Below, in pieces: positions 25,742-34,028 of a stretch of DNA of 64,000 bases; the stretch's first letter is position 1, and every line of letters starts with the position of its first letter. A program made the translations under genes and the position numbers. Below the pieces are notes generated by a model. It had not been told where the DNA came from. It worked only from the letters and a program-made list of their open reading frames with translations, and did not search any database. The DNA comes from Clostridia bacterium (lineage in GTDB: Bacteria > Bacillota > Clostridia > TANB77 > CAG-465): the NCBI GenBank assembly GCA_900772475.1, contig CAAHEI010000074.1, forward strand, positions 62,001 to 126,000, read 5' to 3'.

Positions 25742-25955
25742 ATTTCACCTCCTTTATATATTGTATGTTATATATATTGTTTAGTTTATTTGTACTACCA
25801 TTATGATATAATTTAAATACCTATATATCATGTATATAAATTTGAGTATTGGAATATTTTTTACAAATATTACTCAAAGTCTTGTTTTTTATAAAAATAT
25901 ATGCTAAAATATATTAGTAAATTTAATTACTTGATATATAGGAAGGTGAATAGAT

Positions 25956-26159
25956 ATGAAAAAAGATATACAACCAAATTATGAAAAAACACAAATTAAA
26001 TGTGTTTGTGGTAACGTTATAGAAGTAGGATCTACAAAAAAAGATATGAAAGTAGATACTTGCAGTAAATGTCATCCATTTTTCACTGGTCAAAAGCAAG
26101 CTATGTCTAGTCAAGGAAGAGCTGCTAAATTCATGGAAAAATATGGGAAAAAAGCTTAA
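25956..26159 (+). CDS. rpmE: 50S ribosomal protein L31
   Basis: 67 residues; GGAAGGTG ribosome site. Zinc-containing (C+) L31: IKCVCGNVIEVGST and DTCSKCHPFFTGQKQ supply the four cysteines. Length is typical. Followed by a terminator and by the DUF1385-PrmC gene, the standard Clostridia arrangement of rpmE with release-factor methylation genes. Confidence 0.96.
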   Translation: MKKDIQPNYEKTQIKCVCGNVIEVGSTKKDMKVDTCSKCHPFFTGQKQAMSSQGRAAKFMEKYGKKA

Positions 26160-26173
26160 TTTAAAGATTAGAT

Positions 26174-26203
26174 AGGGTGCTTTTGGGTACCCTTTTATTT
26201 TTT
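26174..26203 (+). terminator. Terminator after rpmE
   Basis: AGGGTGC / GTACCCT stem with TTTTATTTTTT tail, 15 bases after the stop; probably partial read-through to the next gene, which begins 12 bases later. Confidence 0.7.
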
Positions 26204-26214
26204 GGAGAAATTAT

Positions 26215-27951
26215 ATGAAGAAAAGAAAAGAGAAAGTTGGAGGAATGGCCTTATTTAATGGCTTAATGTTAAGAAATAAAAAAAGAGAAGCTGTAGGTAG
26301 AGTAGATAATAACAATAACGTTTATGTGGAAATTAATGAACGTCAAAATAACATTGACGAAGATAGATTTACAATATATGATGTACCTATAATACGTGGA
26401 ATAATAAGTATGAAAAATATGATTGCATCATCAGTACCGTATGTACTTAAATCTTCTCAGGAAATATTAGAAAAAAATTCAAAGGAAAAAGTTGAAATTG
26501 ATAAGTTTGAAGTAGTAAGTGCGTATATAATATCAATTACTCTTATTCTTGTTTTAGTTGCTGCAATACCGAATTTTATATCAAAAATCCTTTCAGTAAA
26601 TATACGTAATATATCGCAGGCAATTATGCAAACGTGTGCTTTTGTTATATATCTATTACTACTTGCAAAAATTGACTCTCTAAAAACTTTATTTGAGTAT
26701 CACGGAGCTGAGCATAAAGTAGCTAATGCATATGAAAAATTAGAAAAAAAGAATATAACTGTAGAAAATGTAAAAAAATATTCAAGGTTTCATACAAGAT
26801 GTGGTGGAAACTTTGTAGTTTATCTATTTATTTTAATAATTGCAATAACTATGATTATTCCATCAAACAATCTAATATTTAAAACTATTATACAAGTAGC
26901 TCTATTACCGTTTTTGGCAGGCTTTTCTTATGAATTAATAATGTATACAGAATATTTACCAAACTTCTTAAAATTTCTTGCTTATCCTGCAATGTCTATC
27001 CAATTCATAACTACAAGAGAACCAAGTGATGACAAAATTGAACTTGCAATATATACGTTATTTGGGTGTATTAATGGAAATAAAGAAATAACAATTAATA
27101 CATTTATAAAAAACTATTTATCATATAATAAAAAAACAAAAAAAGTTTTTGAAATTAAAGATGCAATATTAATATTTTCCTCAATAAAAGATATAAATTC
27201 TAACGAAATATTTACTAATATGGATAGTATAACATTAAATTATAACGAACAAATAAAGGCAAATATAATGTTAAATAAATTGTATAAAGATAATTTACCC
27301 ATTGCATATGTTATAGGTTATACAAATTTTTATAAAGAAAAATACTTTGTAAATTGTAATGTTTTAATTCCAAGAGTTGATAGTGAAATATTAGTAGAAA
27401 AAGCAATATCGTATATAGATAATGAAAATTGTAATACAATGCTTGATGTGTGTACAGGAAGTGGTTGCCTTGGAATATCAATTGCAAAAAATTCTAATAT
27501 AAAACACGTCGATTTGATAGATATTTCTGCAGAAGCCCTTTTAGTTACATCTAAAAATATAAAAGAAAATGGGGTAGAGGATAAGTGCAATATAATAAAA
27601 TCTGATCTATTTTCTAAATTAAAGGATTCAAATATAAAATATGATATGATAGTATCGAATCCACCATATATTAATTCTGATGTAGTTTTAACACTTGATG
27701 AAAGTGTAAAAAAGGAACCAGTACTGGCTTTAGATGGTGGAAAAGATGGAATGAATTTTTACAGAAAAATATTAAAAGATGCAAGAGAGTATTTAAACGA
27801 TAAAGGAATAATCATATTTGAAATAGGATACGATCAGCTAAATAAAATACAATTAGAGATAAAAAAATATAAAGAATATAGTATTATTGAGAGTATTAAA
27901 GATTATGGTGGAAATGATAGGGTGGTTATATGTCGTTTTCAGAAGAAATAA
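26215..27951 (+). CDS. prmC: DUF1385 membrane protein fused to release-factor glutamine methyltransferase PrmC
   Basis: 578 residues, an uninterrupted fusion. Residues 1-290: DUF1385 protein with GGMALFNGLMLRNKKREAVG, PIIRGIISM, transmembrane segments at about 105-127, 142-158 and 196-232, and YHGAEHKVANAYE, FHTRCGG. Residues about 300-578: PrmC, with an eroded N-terminal helical domain, AYVIGYTNFY, LIPRVDSEILVEKA, the SAM motif MLDVCTGSGCLGISIA, and catalytic IVSNPPYI (about 481). PrmC methylates the GGQ Gln of RF1/RF2. In related genomes these are usually two adjacent genes, so the fusion is the oddity. It overlaps the WhiA-like gene by 22 bases. Confidence 0.85.
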   Translation: MKKRKEKVGGMALFNGLMLRNKKREAVGRVDNNNNVYVEINERQNNIDEDRFTIYDVPIIRGIISMKNMIASSVPYVLKSSQEILEKNSKEKVEIDKFEVVSAYIISITLILVLVAAIPNFISKILSVNIRNISQAIMQTCAFVIYLLLLAKIDSLKTLFEYHGAEHKVANAYEKLEKKNITVENVKKYSRFHTRCGGNFVVYLFILIIAITMIIPSNNLIFKTIIQVALLPFLAGFSYELIMYTEYLPNFLKFLAYPAMSIQFITTREPSDDKIELAIYTLFGCINGNKEITINTFIKNYLSYNKKTKKVFEIKDAILIFSSIKDINSNEIFTNMDSITLNYNEQIKANIMLNKLYKDNLPIAYVIGYTNFYKEKYFVNCNVLIPRVDSEILVEKAISYIDNENCNTMLDVCTGSGCLGISIAKNSNIKHVDLIDISAEALLVTSKNIKENGVEDKCNIIKSDLFSKLKDSNIKYDMIVSNPPYINSDVVLTLDESVKKEPVLALDGGKDGMNFYRKILKDAREYLNDKGIIIFEIGYDQLNKIQLEIKKYKEYSIIESIKDYGGNDRVVICRFQKK

Positions 27952-28670
27952 AAAATGAAATTTTAAATAGCATAGAAAAAAACACTAAAAAATTGGATAA
28001 AATAAAATATGAAAGTTTTGGAGAAATGCTTACTCAGACAAATAGAAAAAATGACTTAAAAGATGAGTATAGTCAATTTTTTGATATTTCCAAATTAAAC
28101 GAAGATGAAATAAAATATGTACTAAAAGGAGTTTTTTTAAGTTCAGGATGTGTTGTAAATCCCTCTTTAGACTATCATCTTGAAATATCATTTAAAAATA
28201 AAGCATGTACAGAATATATATATGATATATTATCAGTACTTGAATTTACTCCTAAAATATTAAAAAGAAAAAATTCTAATAATTATGTAATTTATATAAA
28301 AGAATCAGATCAGATTGCAACATTTTTAGGACTTCTTGAAGCAAACAACTCAGTTCTAAAATTTGAACAAATACGTGTTGAAAAGCAAGTAAAAAATAAT
28401 ATAAACAGAACAATAAATTGTGAAACAGCTAACTTATCAAAAACGATTGCAAGCAGTGTAAAACAATTAGAAGCAATCAAGAATTTAAAGAAATGTGGAG
28501 AATATGATAGACTAGAAGAAAAATTAAAATATGTAGCTCAATTAAGAGAAAAGTATCCAGATAAAAGCTTAGCTTTTATTGCAAGTAAAACAAATGTAGA
28601 AAATAAACTTACAAAATCTGGATTGAAACATAGATTAGATAAAATCGTTGAAATTGCAAATAACATATAG
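27930..28670 (+). CDS. whiA: WhiA-like DNA-binding protein, shortened
   Basis: 246 residues, against about 300-330 for typical WhiA. GGTGG ribosome site inside the end of prmC. The start MSFSEEIKNEIL matches WhiA, but the sequence then moves quickly to LKGVFLSSGCVVNPSLDYHL, the second LAGLIDADG-like half; the first half (normally about residues 15-100) is reduced to a charged linker. The C-terminal HTH is present (ANLSKTIASSVKQLEAI, YPDKSLAFIASKTNVENKL, TKSGLKHRLDKIVEIA). WhiA links cell division and sporulation control. Its usual neighbours (rapZ, yvcK) are absent. Confidence 0.78.
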   Translation: MSFSEEIKNEILNSIEKNTKKLDKIKYESFGEMLTQTNRKNDLKDEYSQFFDISKLNEDEIKYVLKGVFLSSGCVVNPSLDYHLEISFKNKACTEYIYDILSVLEFTPKILKRKNSNNYVIYIKESDQIATFLGLLEANNSVLKFEQIRVEKQVKNNINRTINCETANLSKTIASSVKQLEAIKNLKKCGEYDRLEEKLKYVAQLREKYPDKSLAFIASKTNVENKLTKSGLKHRLDKIVEIANNI

Positions 28671-28705
28671 AAATTGCCCTGTATAATAACGGGGCAATTT
28701 CTATA
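28666..28705. terminator. Hairpin between whiA and the convergent gene
   Basis: TATAGAAATTGCCC / GGGCAATTTCTATA, 14-bp stem covering the whiA stop; likely serves both convergent genes, though the T-run is poor on both sides. Confidence 0.6.
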
Positions 28706-29458
28706 TTATTTAGAACTTTTTATATTTTTTAATTTTGCATTAAGAATAGATTCTTGTGATTTTAAATCTGTAATCATTGAATTATACTCAAAAACAAGAT
28801 TAGCATTTGTAAACATAACATTGTTTCCACTTATTTTCCAGTTTTGCTTGTTTTTATTTAAAAAATCAAAAATATTGTTTATTTTGTCTAACCATTTATC
28901 ATATTCAGCTACAACTTCTTTTAAAGTTGTAACATCCTCTTTAACTTTTAAATTATTATTTAATTTTGAAATAAATAGATTAGAATAGTATTCAGATAAA
29001 TTAAGTTCATCAGCTTTTGAATTTATATATTCATCTGAAATCAATTCATCATATTTTACAAACATTGAATTTTCAGACTCTTTTATATTTTTAATATTTT
29101 CCTTTGATTTAATAAATTCAGGACCATCACTTGAAATATTTGAAGCTGTTAGCGAATTTCCAAGTAAATTTTTAGAGTATATTGATAATAAATCACTAGA
29201 AGTATTTATATATTCTACATAATACTCTTTTAATGCTTTTTCAACTTTAGCAAAATTTCCAGTAGTTTTTATTTCTTTATCAAAGTTTGTTGATGTATGC
29301 ATTGATGTTGTAACATCATCTAATATTTTTTCTTGATTTATTTTGTTTTGTTTATCAAAAAAATATACTCCAACAGCTGAGGCAACTAATACAGCCAAAA
29401 CGCAAATAACAATTATTAAAATTAAAATTCCCTTTGAAATTTTCCCATACTTTTTCAT
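28706..29458 (-). CDS. Membrane-anchored protein of unknown function
   Basis: 250 residues; ATG at 29458 has GGAGG 10 bases upstream, preferred over the ATG at 29485. Not recognised. One N-terminal transmembrane segment (GILILIIVICVLAVLVASAVGVYFF, about residues 10-34) and an extracytoplasmic helical, Asn/Lys/Ser-rich region with no cysteines and no enzyme motifs, perhaps a coiled coil or a degenerate binding domain. It stands between two convergent/divergent units; a role at the cell surface is the most that can be said. Confidence 0.6.
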   Translation of the reverse strand: MKKYGKISKGILILIIVICVLAVLVASAVGVYFFDKQNKINQEKILDDVTTSMHTSTNFDKEIKTTGNFAKVEKALKEYYVEYINTSSDLLSIYSKNLLGNSLTASNISSDGPEFIKSKENIKNIKESENSMFVKYDELISDEYINSKADELNLSEYYSNLFISKLNNNLKVKEDVTTLKEVVAEYDKWLDKINNIFDFLNKNKQNWKISGNNVMFTNANLVFEYNSMITDLKSQESILNAKLKNIKSSK

Positions 29459-29510
29459 ATATTTACTTCCTCCTTTGCTAGACAATTATATCATATATAT
29501 AATTGTTAGT

Positions 29511-30794
29511 CTAGCAATCACAATTCTTTTTTTGCATTACTTCGCATTTTTTCATTGGATATCTTCCAACGCAAGTATTGTCACATCTTCTATCACGTAA
29601 TAATCTTATTGGATTCTCATCAACCTCAAATCTATAATCACAACCATGTTTTCTAATGTATTCATTAATAACCATGTGACTTGGAACTTGATTTACATTG
29701 TTATTTACAATATCTTGATACATAAAAAATTCAAAATTATCCGGAATATCTTCAAGTAACAAATAATCTTCCCTAACAGAAGTATAGCTTACAGTTTTTT
29801 CAAGTATTCTTCTTACATATTCAATGTTAGGCCCAAGTTTTAGAAGTTCAGGGAAAGTACCATCACATATAACTTCTTGCCATTCTTTATTTTCGTATTT
29901 TTTTAGCAGCTCTGCCGATTTATGAAGATGAGCAACTTCAAATTCAAAATAGCACTCCCATAATTTCTTTATACAAGGATCTGTTTCATCCATCATACAA
30001 GAATAATATAGATAACATTCAGTATATTCATGCATAAGTAAATTTTCAAGCCATGACATATTAGGATCCATTAAACTTTCGTATTGAGTTACATGTTCTT
30101 CTTCAACCATACCAATTTCTTGATATAATTTACGTCCAAGGTCAGAAGAATAAAAAGCACCTATATTCATGTAATAATTCATAGTTTGTTGTTCTGCAGC
30201 TGTAATTATTGCAATGTCAAGTTTTGTAATTAAATCTGCATCCTTGTAATTAGTAGCACATTTTACATTATCAAAAGGATATCTATGATGTGCTATAGTA
30301 GGTCTTCCTGGCATTATTTCTGTATATCTACCAACTAATTTTTCTGGTAGTATTCCATATTCCATTTCAAGTAAGTCAGAATAACGGTATAAATGATCAA
30401 AATCTTCTAAAAGTGCAAAATTAAGAGCATTTACAACATTTTGATCTGGATCACGTTGTGCAAGTCTTGCAGTAAGATCAACAGCTAATTGTTCGTAAGT
30501 TATTGTATGTTCAAGTAGTGTTTCTTTTTTAGGCTTTAAATTACTTATTTTCTTTTGTTGCTGCTGTTCAATATTTCTTAATAGAGCAAGTTCACGTCTT
30601 AAATCATTATTATTACAATTTCTTGAAAACTGATGAGAAAATTTTACAGCTTCAAATTCCGTTCCATTCATAAGAACAATTCTAGTTTTTGTGTATGGAC
30701 TTATTTCACATATATTATATGATTTGGGATAAAGTTCACACCAATTTTTAATACTTTTGTTTATATCCATAGGTTTTAATTCAAATGGATTCAT
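29511..30794 (-). CDS. Ferritin-like-fold protein of unknown function
   Basis: 427 residues. Several Glu/His helices suggest a ferritin-like four-helix bundle: FALLEDFDHLYRYSDLLEME (about 125-145), ITAAEQQTMNYYMNIG, MVEEEHVTQYESLMDP (about 228-243), HEYTECYLYYSCM and FEFEVAHLHKSAELL, enough E..H ligands for a di-metal site. The C-terminus adds a Cys-rich tail (RRCDNTCVGRYPMKKCEV..KNCDC). It is longer than rubrerythrin or bacterioferritin and its reaction is not known to me. Separate transcription unit between the membrane-anchored orphan and spoVB. Confidence 0.6.
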   Translation of the reverse strand: MNPFELKPMDINKSIKNWCELYPKSYNICEISPYTKTRIVLMNGTEFEAVKFSHQFSRNCNNNDLRRELALLRNIEQQQQKKISNLKPKKETLLEHTITYEQLAVDLTARLAQRDPDQNVVNALNFALLEDFDHLYRYSDLLEMEYGILPEKLVGRYTEIMPGRPTIAHHRYPFDNVKCATNYKDADLITKLDIAIITAAEQQTMNYYMNIGAFYSSDLGRKLYQEIGMVEEEHVTQYESLMDPNMSWLENLLMHEYTECYLYYSCMMDETDPCIKKLWECYFEFEVAHLHKSAELLKKYENKEWQEVICDGTFPELLKLGPNIEYVRRILEKTVSYTSVREDYLLLEDIPDNFEFFMYQDIVNNNVNQVPSHMVINEYIRKHGCDYRFEVDENPIRLLRDRRCDNTCVGRYPMKKCEVMQKKNCDC

Positions 30795-30871
30795 TCATAT
30801 CACACTCCTTAAAAAATAATATGATAAAAGATCTATTAATATTCTAAATGATGTATAACTATTAATGTAAA

Positions 30872-32374
30872 TTACAGCTTTAAGTCTTTTTTTGTAAATG
30901 TAGACGTAACAAACAAAAGAAAAATATATATTAAAACATATATTAGTATTCCATATACTAAAGAAATTACTTTTCCATTATATGAAAAAGAAAGATATCT
31001 AATTGCGATGTTAGATAATAATATACATAAAAGTGGCTTTAAAAGAATAGATACAATATCTAACTTCACATTTGTTGCTTTTATAAGTTGAATAATACTA
31101 ATAGTTCCATTTAATATTTCACTTGTAAAAAGAACAATAATATAACCATATACTCCATATATAGGAAGTAAAATATACATAAGTATTATACTAATAAATA
31201 GATCTAAAATGTTACATTTCATAACAGCTACTTGTTTATTTAATCCTTTAAGCATTCCATCAACGACATTATCTATATACATAATTAAAACTAATGGTGC
31301 GATAATTTTGATATATTCTGCGACCTCCATTTTGCTATATATAGCCATACTAAGTTCATCTGCAAAAGTAAAAAATATTCCAAAAATCAAAACTGAAAAA
31401 AGCAATGTAAATTTAAATATTTTAGTCGTTACATTATTTATTCTTTTTTTGCTATTTAAGGCATTAAGCCTTGAATATTCAGGTATTAGTAGTCCTGCAA
31501 ATACATTTATAAAAAGACAAGGAAACCATACTAATTGCATAACCATACCGGTAATCATTCCGTATTGTGATAATGCAACTTCACAAGATATACCTGATTT
31601 TTCAAGTCTAATTGGAATTATAATTTGCTTTAAAGTTGAAAGACCTGATCTTATATATGATGTTATAGCAACAGGGCATGATATTTTTATTATTTCTTTG
31701 TAGTATGTTTTGTTTTTATTTCTAACCTCTTTATATCTTTTTTTATCAATTTTATACATAAGCATAAGATATATAAATGAAATAAACTCAGATAAAAGTG
31801 AACCTAAAACAAGAGATAGGCATGCATTTTCAAGTGAGGAAGGAAGTATCATATTAAAAAAGTAGATAGATATTATAATTTTAAAGAATTGTTCTATAAA
31901 ATTTGCCGAAGCACTTTTAATTACTCTTGTAACAGCAGAAAAATATCCATTAACGCTTGCAGATACAGCAAGTGGAGGAAGGCTTATTGCAATTAAAATT
32001 AATGAATTTGGTGATATCTTAGAATGTAAGAATTTAGTTGTTAAAAATTCTGAGCAAAGTATTAAGATAATCATTGCAAAACATCCCATAAAAAAGCTTA
32101 AAACTACAGACTGTTTTGTTATTTTTTTTACCTCTGAGTATTCTTTTAAAGCAAGCTTTTCAGATACTAAATGAGTTACTGCTATTGATATACCTGATGT
32201 TGCAAGTGTAATTGCAAATGTATATATAGATATTATTAATTGATAAACTCCTAAAGCTTCAGTCCCAATTTTATTAGAAATATATACACTAAATCCCATA
32301 CCAACCATATTCATAATTAAGGAGGCAATAGATAATATTACTGTATTTATTACAAAAGTTTTAAATTTTTTCAT
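30872..32374 (-). CDS. spoVB: SpoVB-like polysaccharide/lipid flippase (MATE/MOP superfamily)
   Basis: 500 residues, about 14 transmembrane segments, starting with FVINTVILSIASLIMNMVGM and SVYISNKIGTEALGVYQLI, the canonical SpoVB/PST start. MOP-superfamily flippases move lipid-linked precursors; SpoVB is required for spore cortex synthesis. The ISISLPPLAVSAS-like segment and ARSGLSTLKQIIIPIRLEKSG-type region after helix 7 match the SpoVB subgroup rather than MurJ. The call of the subgroup, not the fold, is the uncertain part. Confidence 0.82.
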   Translation of the reverse strand: MKKFKTFVINTVILSIASLIMNMVGMGFSVYISNKIGTEALGVYQLIISIYTFAITLATSGISIAVTHLVSEKLALKEYSEVKKITKQSVVLSFFMGCFAMIILILCSEFLTTKFLHSKISPNSLILIAISLPPLAVSASVNGYFSAVTRVIKSASANFIEQFFKIIISIYFFNMILPSSLENACLSLVLGSLLSEFISFIYLMLMYKIDKKRYKEVRNKNKTYYKEIIKISCPVAITSYIRSGLSTLKQIIIPIRLEKSGISCEVALSQYGMITGMVMQLVWFPCLFINVFAGLLIPEYSRLNALNSKKRINNVTTKIFKFTLLFSVLIFGIFFTFADELSMAIYSKMEVAEYIKIIAPLVLIMYIDNVVDGMLKGLNKQVAVMKCNILDLFISIILMYILLPIYGVYGYIIVLFTSEILNGTISIIQLIKATNVKLDIVSILLKPLLCILLSNIAIRYLSFSYNGKVISLVYGILIYVLIYIFLLFVTSTFTKKDLKL

Positions 32375-32439
32375 TAGATCACCTTTTATATCATCTTTTT
32401 ATAAACTATAACAATATATGTCTTAGCAATAAAAAAAAT

Positions 32440-32560
32440 ACAAAATATAAGAGGTACTCAAATTCAAGAAATTGCGATGAATAATGGTCGAGAGAACAAC
32501 GGCCGTTAAAGAAAAGAGTGGCCTAGAGATAGGTGAAAACTTAAATACAACATAGAAATT
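32440..32560 (+). repeat. Degenerate coding-like repeat, copy 3 of 3
   Basis: Matches 10465-10555: AAGAAATTGCGATGAATAATGG then AAAGAAAAGAGTGGCCTAGA and GATAGGTGAAAACTTAAATACAACAT. Frame reads VKEKSGLEIGENLNTT. The surrounding 32375-32686 stretch has no gene. Confidence 0.5.
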
Positions 32561-32731
32561 CTCACTTTTAAGTGATGTAAAATAATATTTGTCATCTATC
32601 ACTCCGTTATAAATATCGTAATATACAAAGTATTTCTTAAGATTAAGAATTATTCTTAATTTTTTAAAACTTATGTCAAATAGCCATTGAACATATTAAA
32701 GTTATATGATATATTTACACAGGTGAAAAAA

Positions 32732-33883
32732 ATGAGAGAAAATATAGGGATATATATACATATTCCATTTTGTAAGAAAAAATGTTTTTATTGTGATTTT
32801 GTATCTTATGAAAATAAAGAAAATTTAATTCAAGAATATATAGATACTGTATGCCTTGAAATATTACAAAATGCAGAAATATTAAGTGAATACAACATAT
32901 CAACAATATATTTTGGCGGAGGCACACCATCATTAATAAAAGCGGAATATATTGAAAAAATACTTAATACTTTAAAACTATTTGTTACAGATGAAAAAGA
33001 AATAAAGGAGATTACTATTGAGATAAATCCAAATAGTGCCTCTTTAGATAAATTAGAAAAATACTATAATTTAGGAATAAATAGACTAAGCATTGGCTTG
33101 CAATCTACTCATGACAAAATTCTTAGAAATATAGGGAGACTTCATACCTTTAATGATTTTAAAGAGGTCCTAAAAAATGCAAATGCTGTAGGTTTTAAAA
33201 ACATATCTGTAGATTTAATTTATCCTCTTCCTGGATTAAATCTTTCTGGTTTTAAAGAAACATTAAATAGTGTAATAAAATTAAAAGATGAATTTAATAT
33301 AAAGCATATATCGGTATATAACTTGGAAGTCCATGAAAATACAAGACTTGATTTTTTGCTTAAAGAGGGATTTGTATCACTTTGTAATGAGGATGAAGAA
33401 TATAAAATGCGTGAAGAATTAAACAAAAGATTACAAGATAATGGATTTGTTAAATATGAAATTTCTAATTATGCATATCCAGGATTTGAATCAAAGCATA
33501 ATCTTTGTTATTGGAATCAAGAAAAATATATAGGATTTGGAGTTAATGCTTCATCGTTTTTTAATTTAAAAAGATACAGAAATACTTCAAATATAGATAA
33601 ATATATTGATGGAATAAAAAATAATAAAAATATAGTTGTTGAAACTGAAGAATTAGACCAACTTTCACTTATGAAAGAGTATATCATTCTAAAATTAAGA
33701 CTTTCTAAAGGAGTTGAAATATACGAATTTAAGCAAAAATTTGGTACTGATATATTTGATATATTTAATACTGAGTTTAATTCTTTAAAAAAGGATAATT
33801 TAGTTAATATAACATCTAAAAATATTTCCCTTACAAATAGAGGAGAAGAAGTTGCAAATATTGTCTGGGAAATGTTTGTGTAA
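32732..33883 (+). CDS. hemW: HemW-type radical SAM protein (coproporphyrinogen oxidase-like)
   Basis: 383 residues; ATG at 32732 with AGGTGA upstream. Radical SAM enzyme; HemW is a heme chaperone and is often mis-annotated as HemN. Motifs: IYIHIPFCKKKCFYCDFVSY with the CxxxCxxC cluster site, TIYFGGGTPSLI, EINPNSASLDKL, GINRLSIGLQS, GFKNISVDLIYPLPGL and the C-terminal HemW domain (YIGFGVNASSF, NISLTNRGEEVANIVW). Monocistronic with its own terminator. Confidence 0.93.
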   Translation: MRENIGIYIHIPFCKKKCFYCDFVSYENKENLIQEYIDTVCLEILQNAEILSEYNISTIYFGGGTPSLIKAEYIEKILNTLKLFVTDEKEIKEITIEINPNSASLDKLEKYYNLGINRLSIGLQSTHDKILRNIGRLHTFNDFKEVLKNANAVGFKNISVDLIYPLPGLNLSGFKETLNSVIKLKDEFNIKHISVYNLEVHENTRLDFLLKEGFVSLCNEDEEYKMREELNKRLQDNGFVKYEISNYAYPGFESKHNLCYWNQEKYIGFGVNASSFFNLKRYRNTSNIDKYIDGIKNNKNIVVETEELDQLSLMKEYIILKLRLSKGVEIYEFKQKFGTDIFDIFNTEFNSLKKDNLVNITSKNISLTNRGEEVANIVWEMFV

Positions 33884-33892
33884 TATATTATT

Positions 33893-33933
33893 TAAGAACT
33901 ACTGTATATATAACAAAACAGTAGTTCTTTTAA
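33893..33933 (+). terminator. Terminator after hemW
   Basis: AAGAACTACTGT / ACAGTAGTTCTT with T-run. Confidence 0.75.
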
Positions 33934-33955
33934 CATATTTTTCACAATATATCGG

Positions 33956-33984
33956 TTGAAATAAGAATATAAATATGTTAGAAT
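33956..33984 (+). promoter_or_regulatory. SigA-type promoter of polA
   Basis: TTGAAA (33956-33961), 17-base spacer, TAGAAT (33979-33984). Confidence 0.65.
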
Positions 33985-34028
33985 AACTGTTATATATTAA
34001 AGGAAAAATAGTAATGTGAGGTTAGAAT

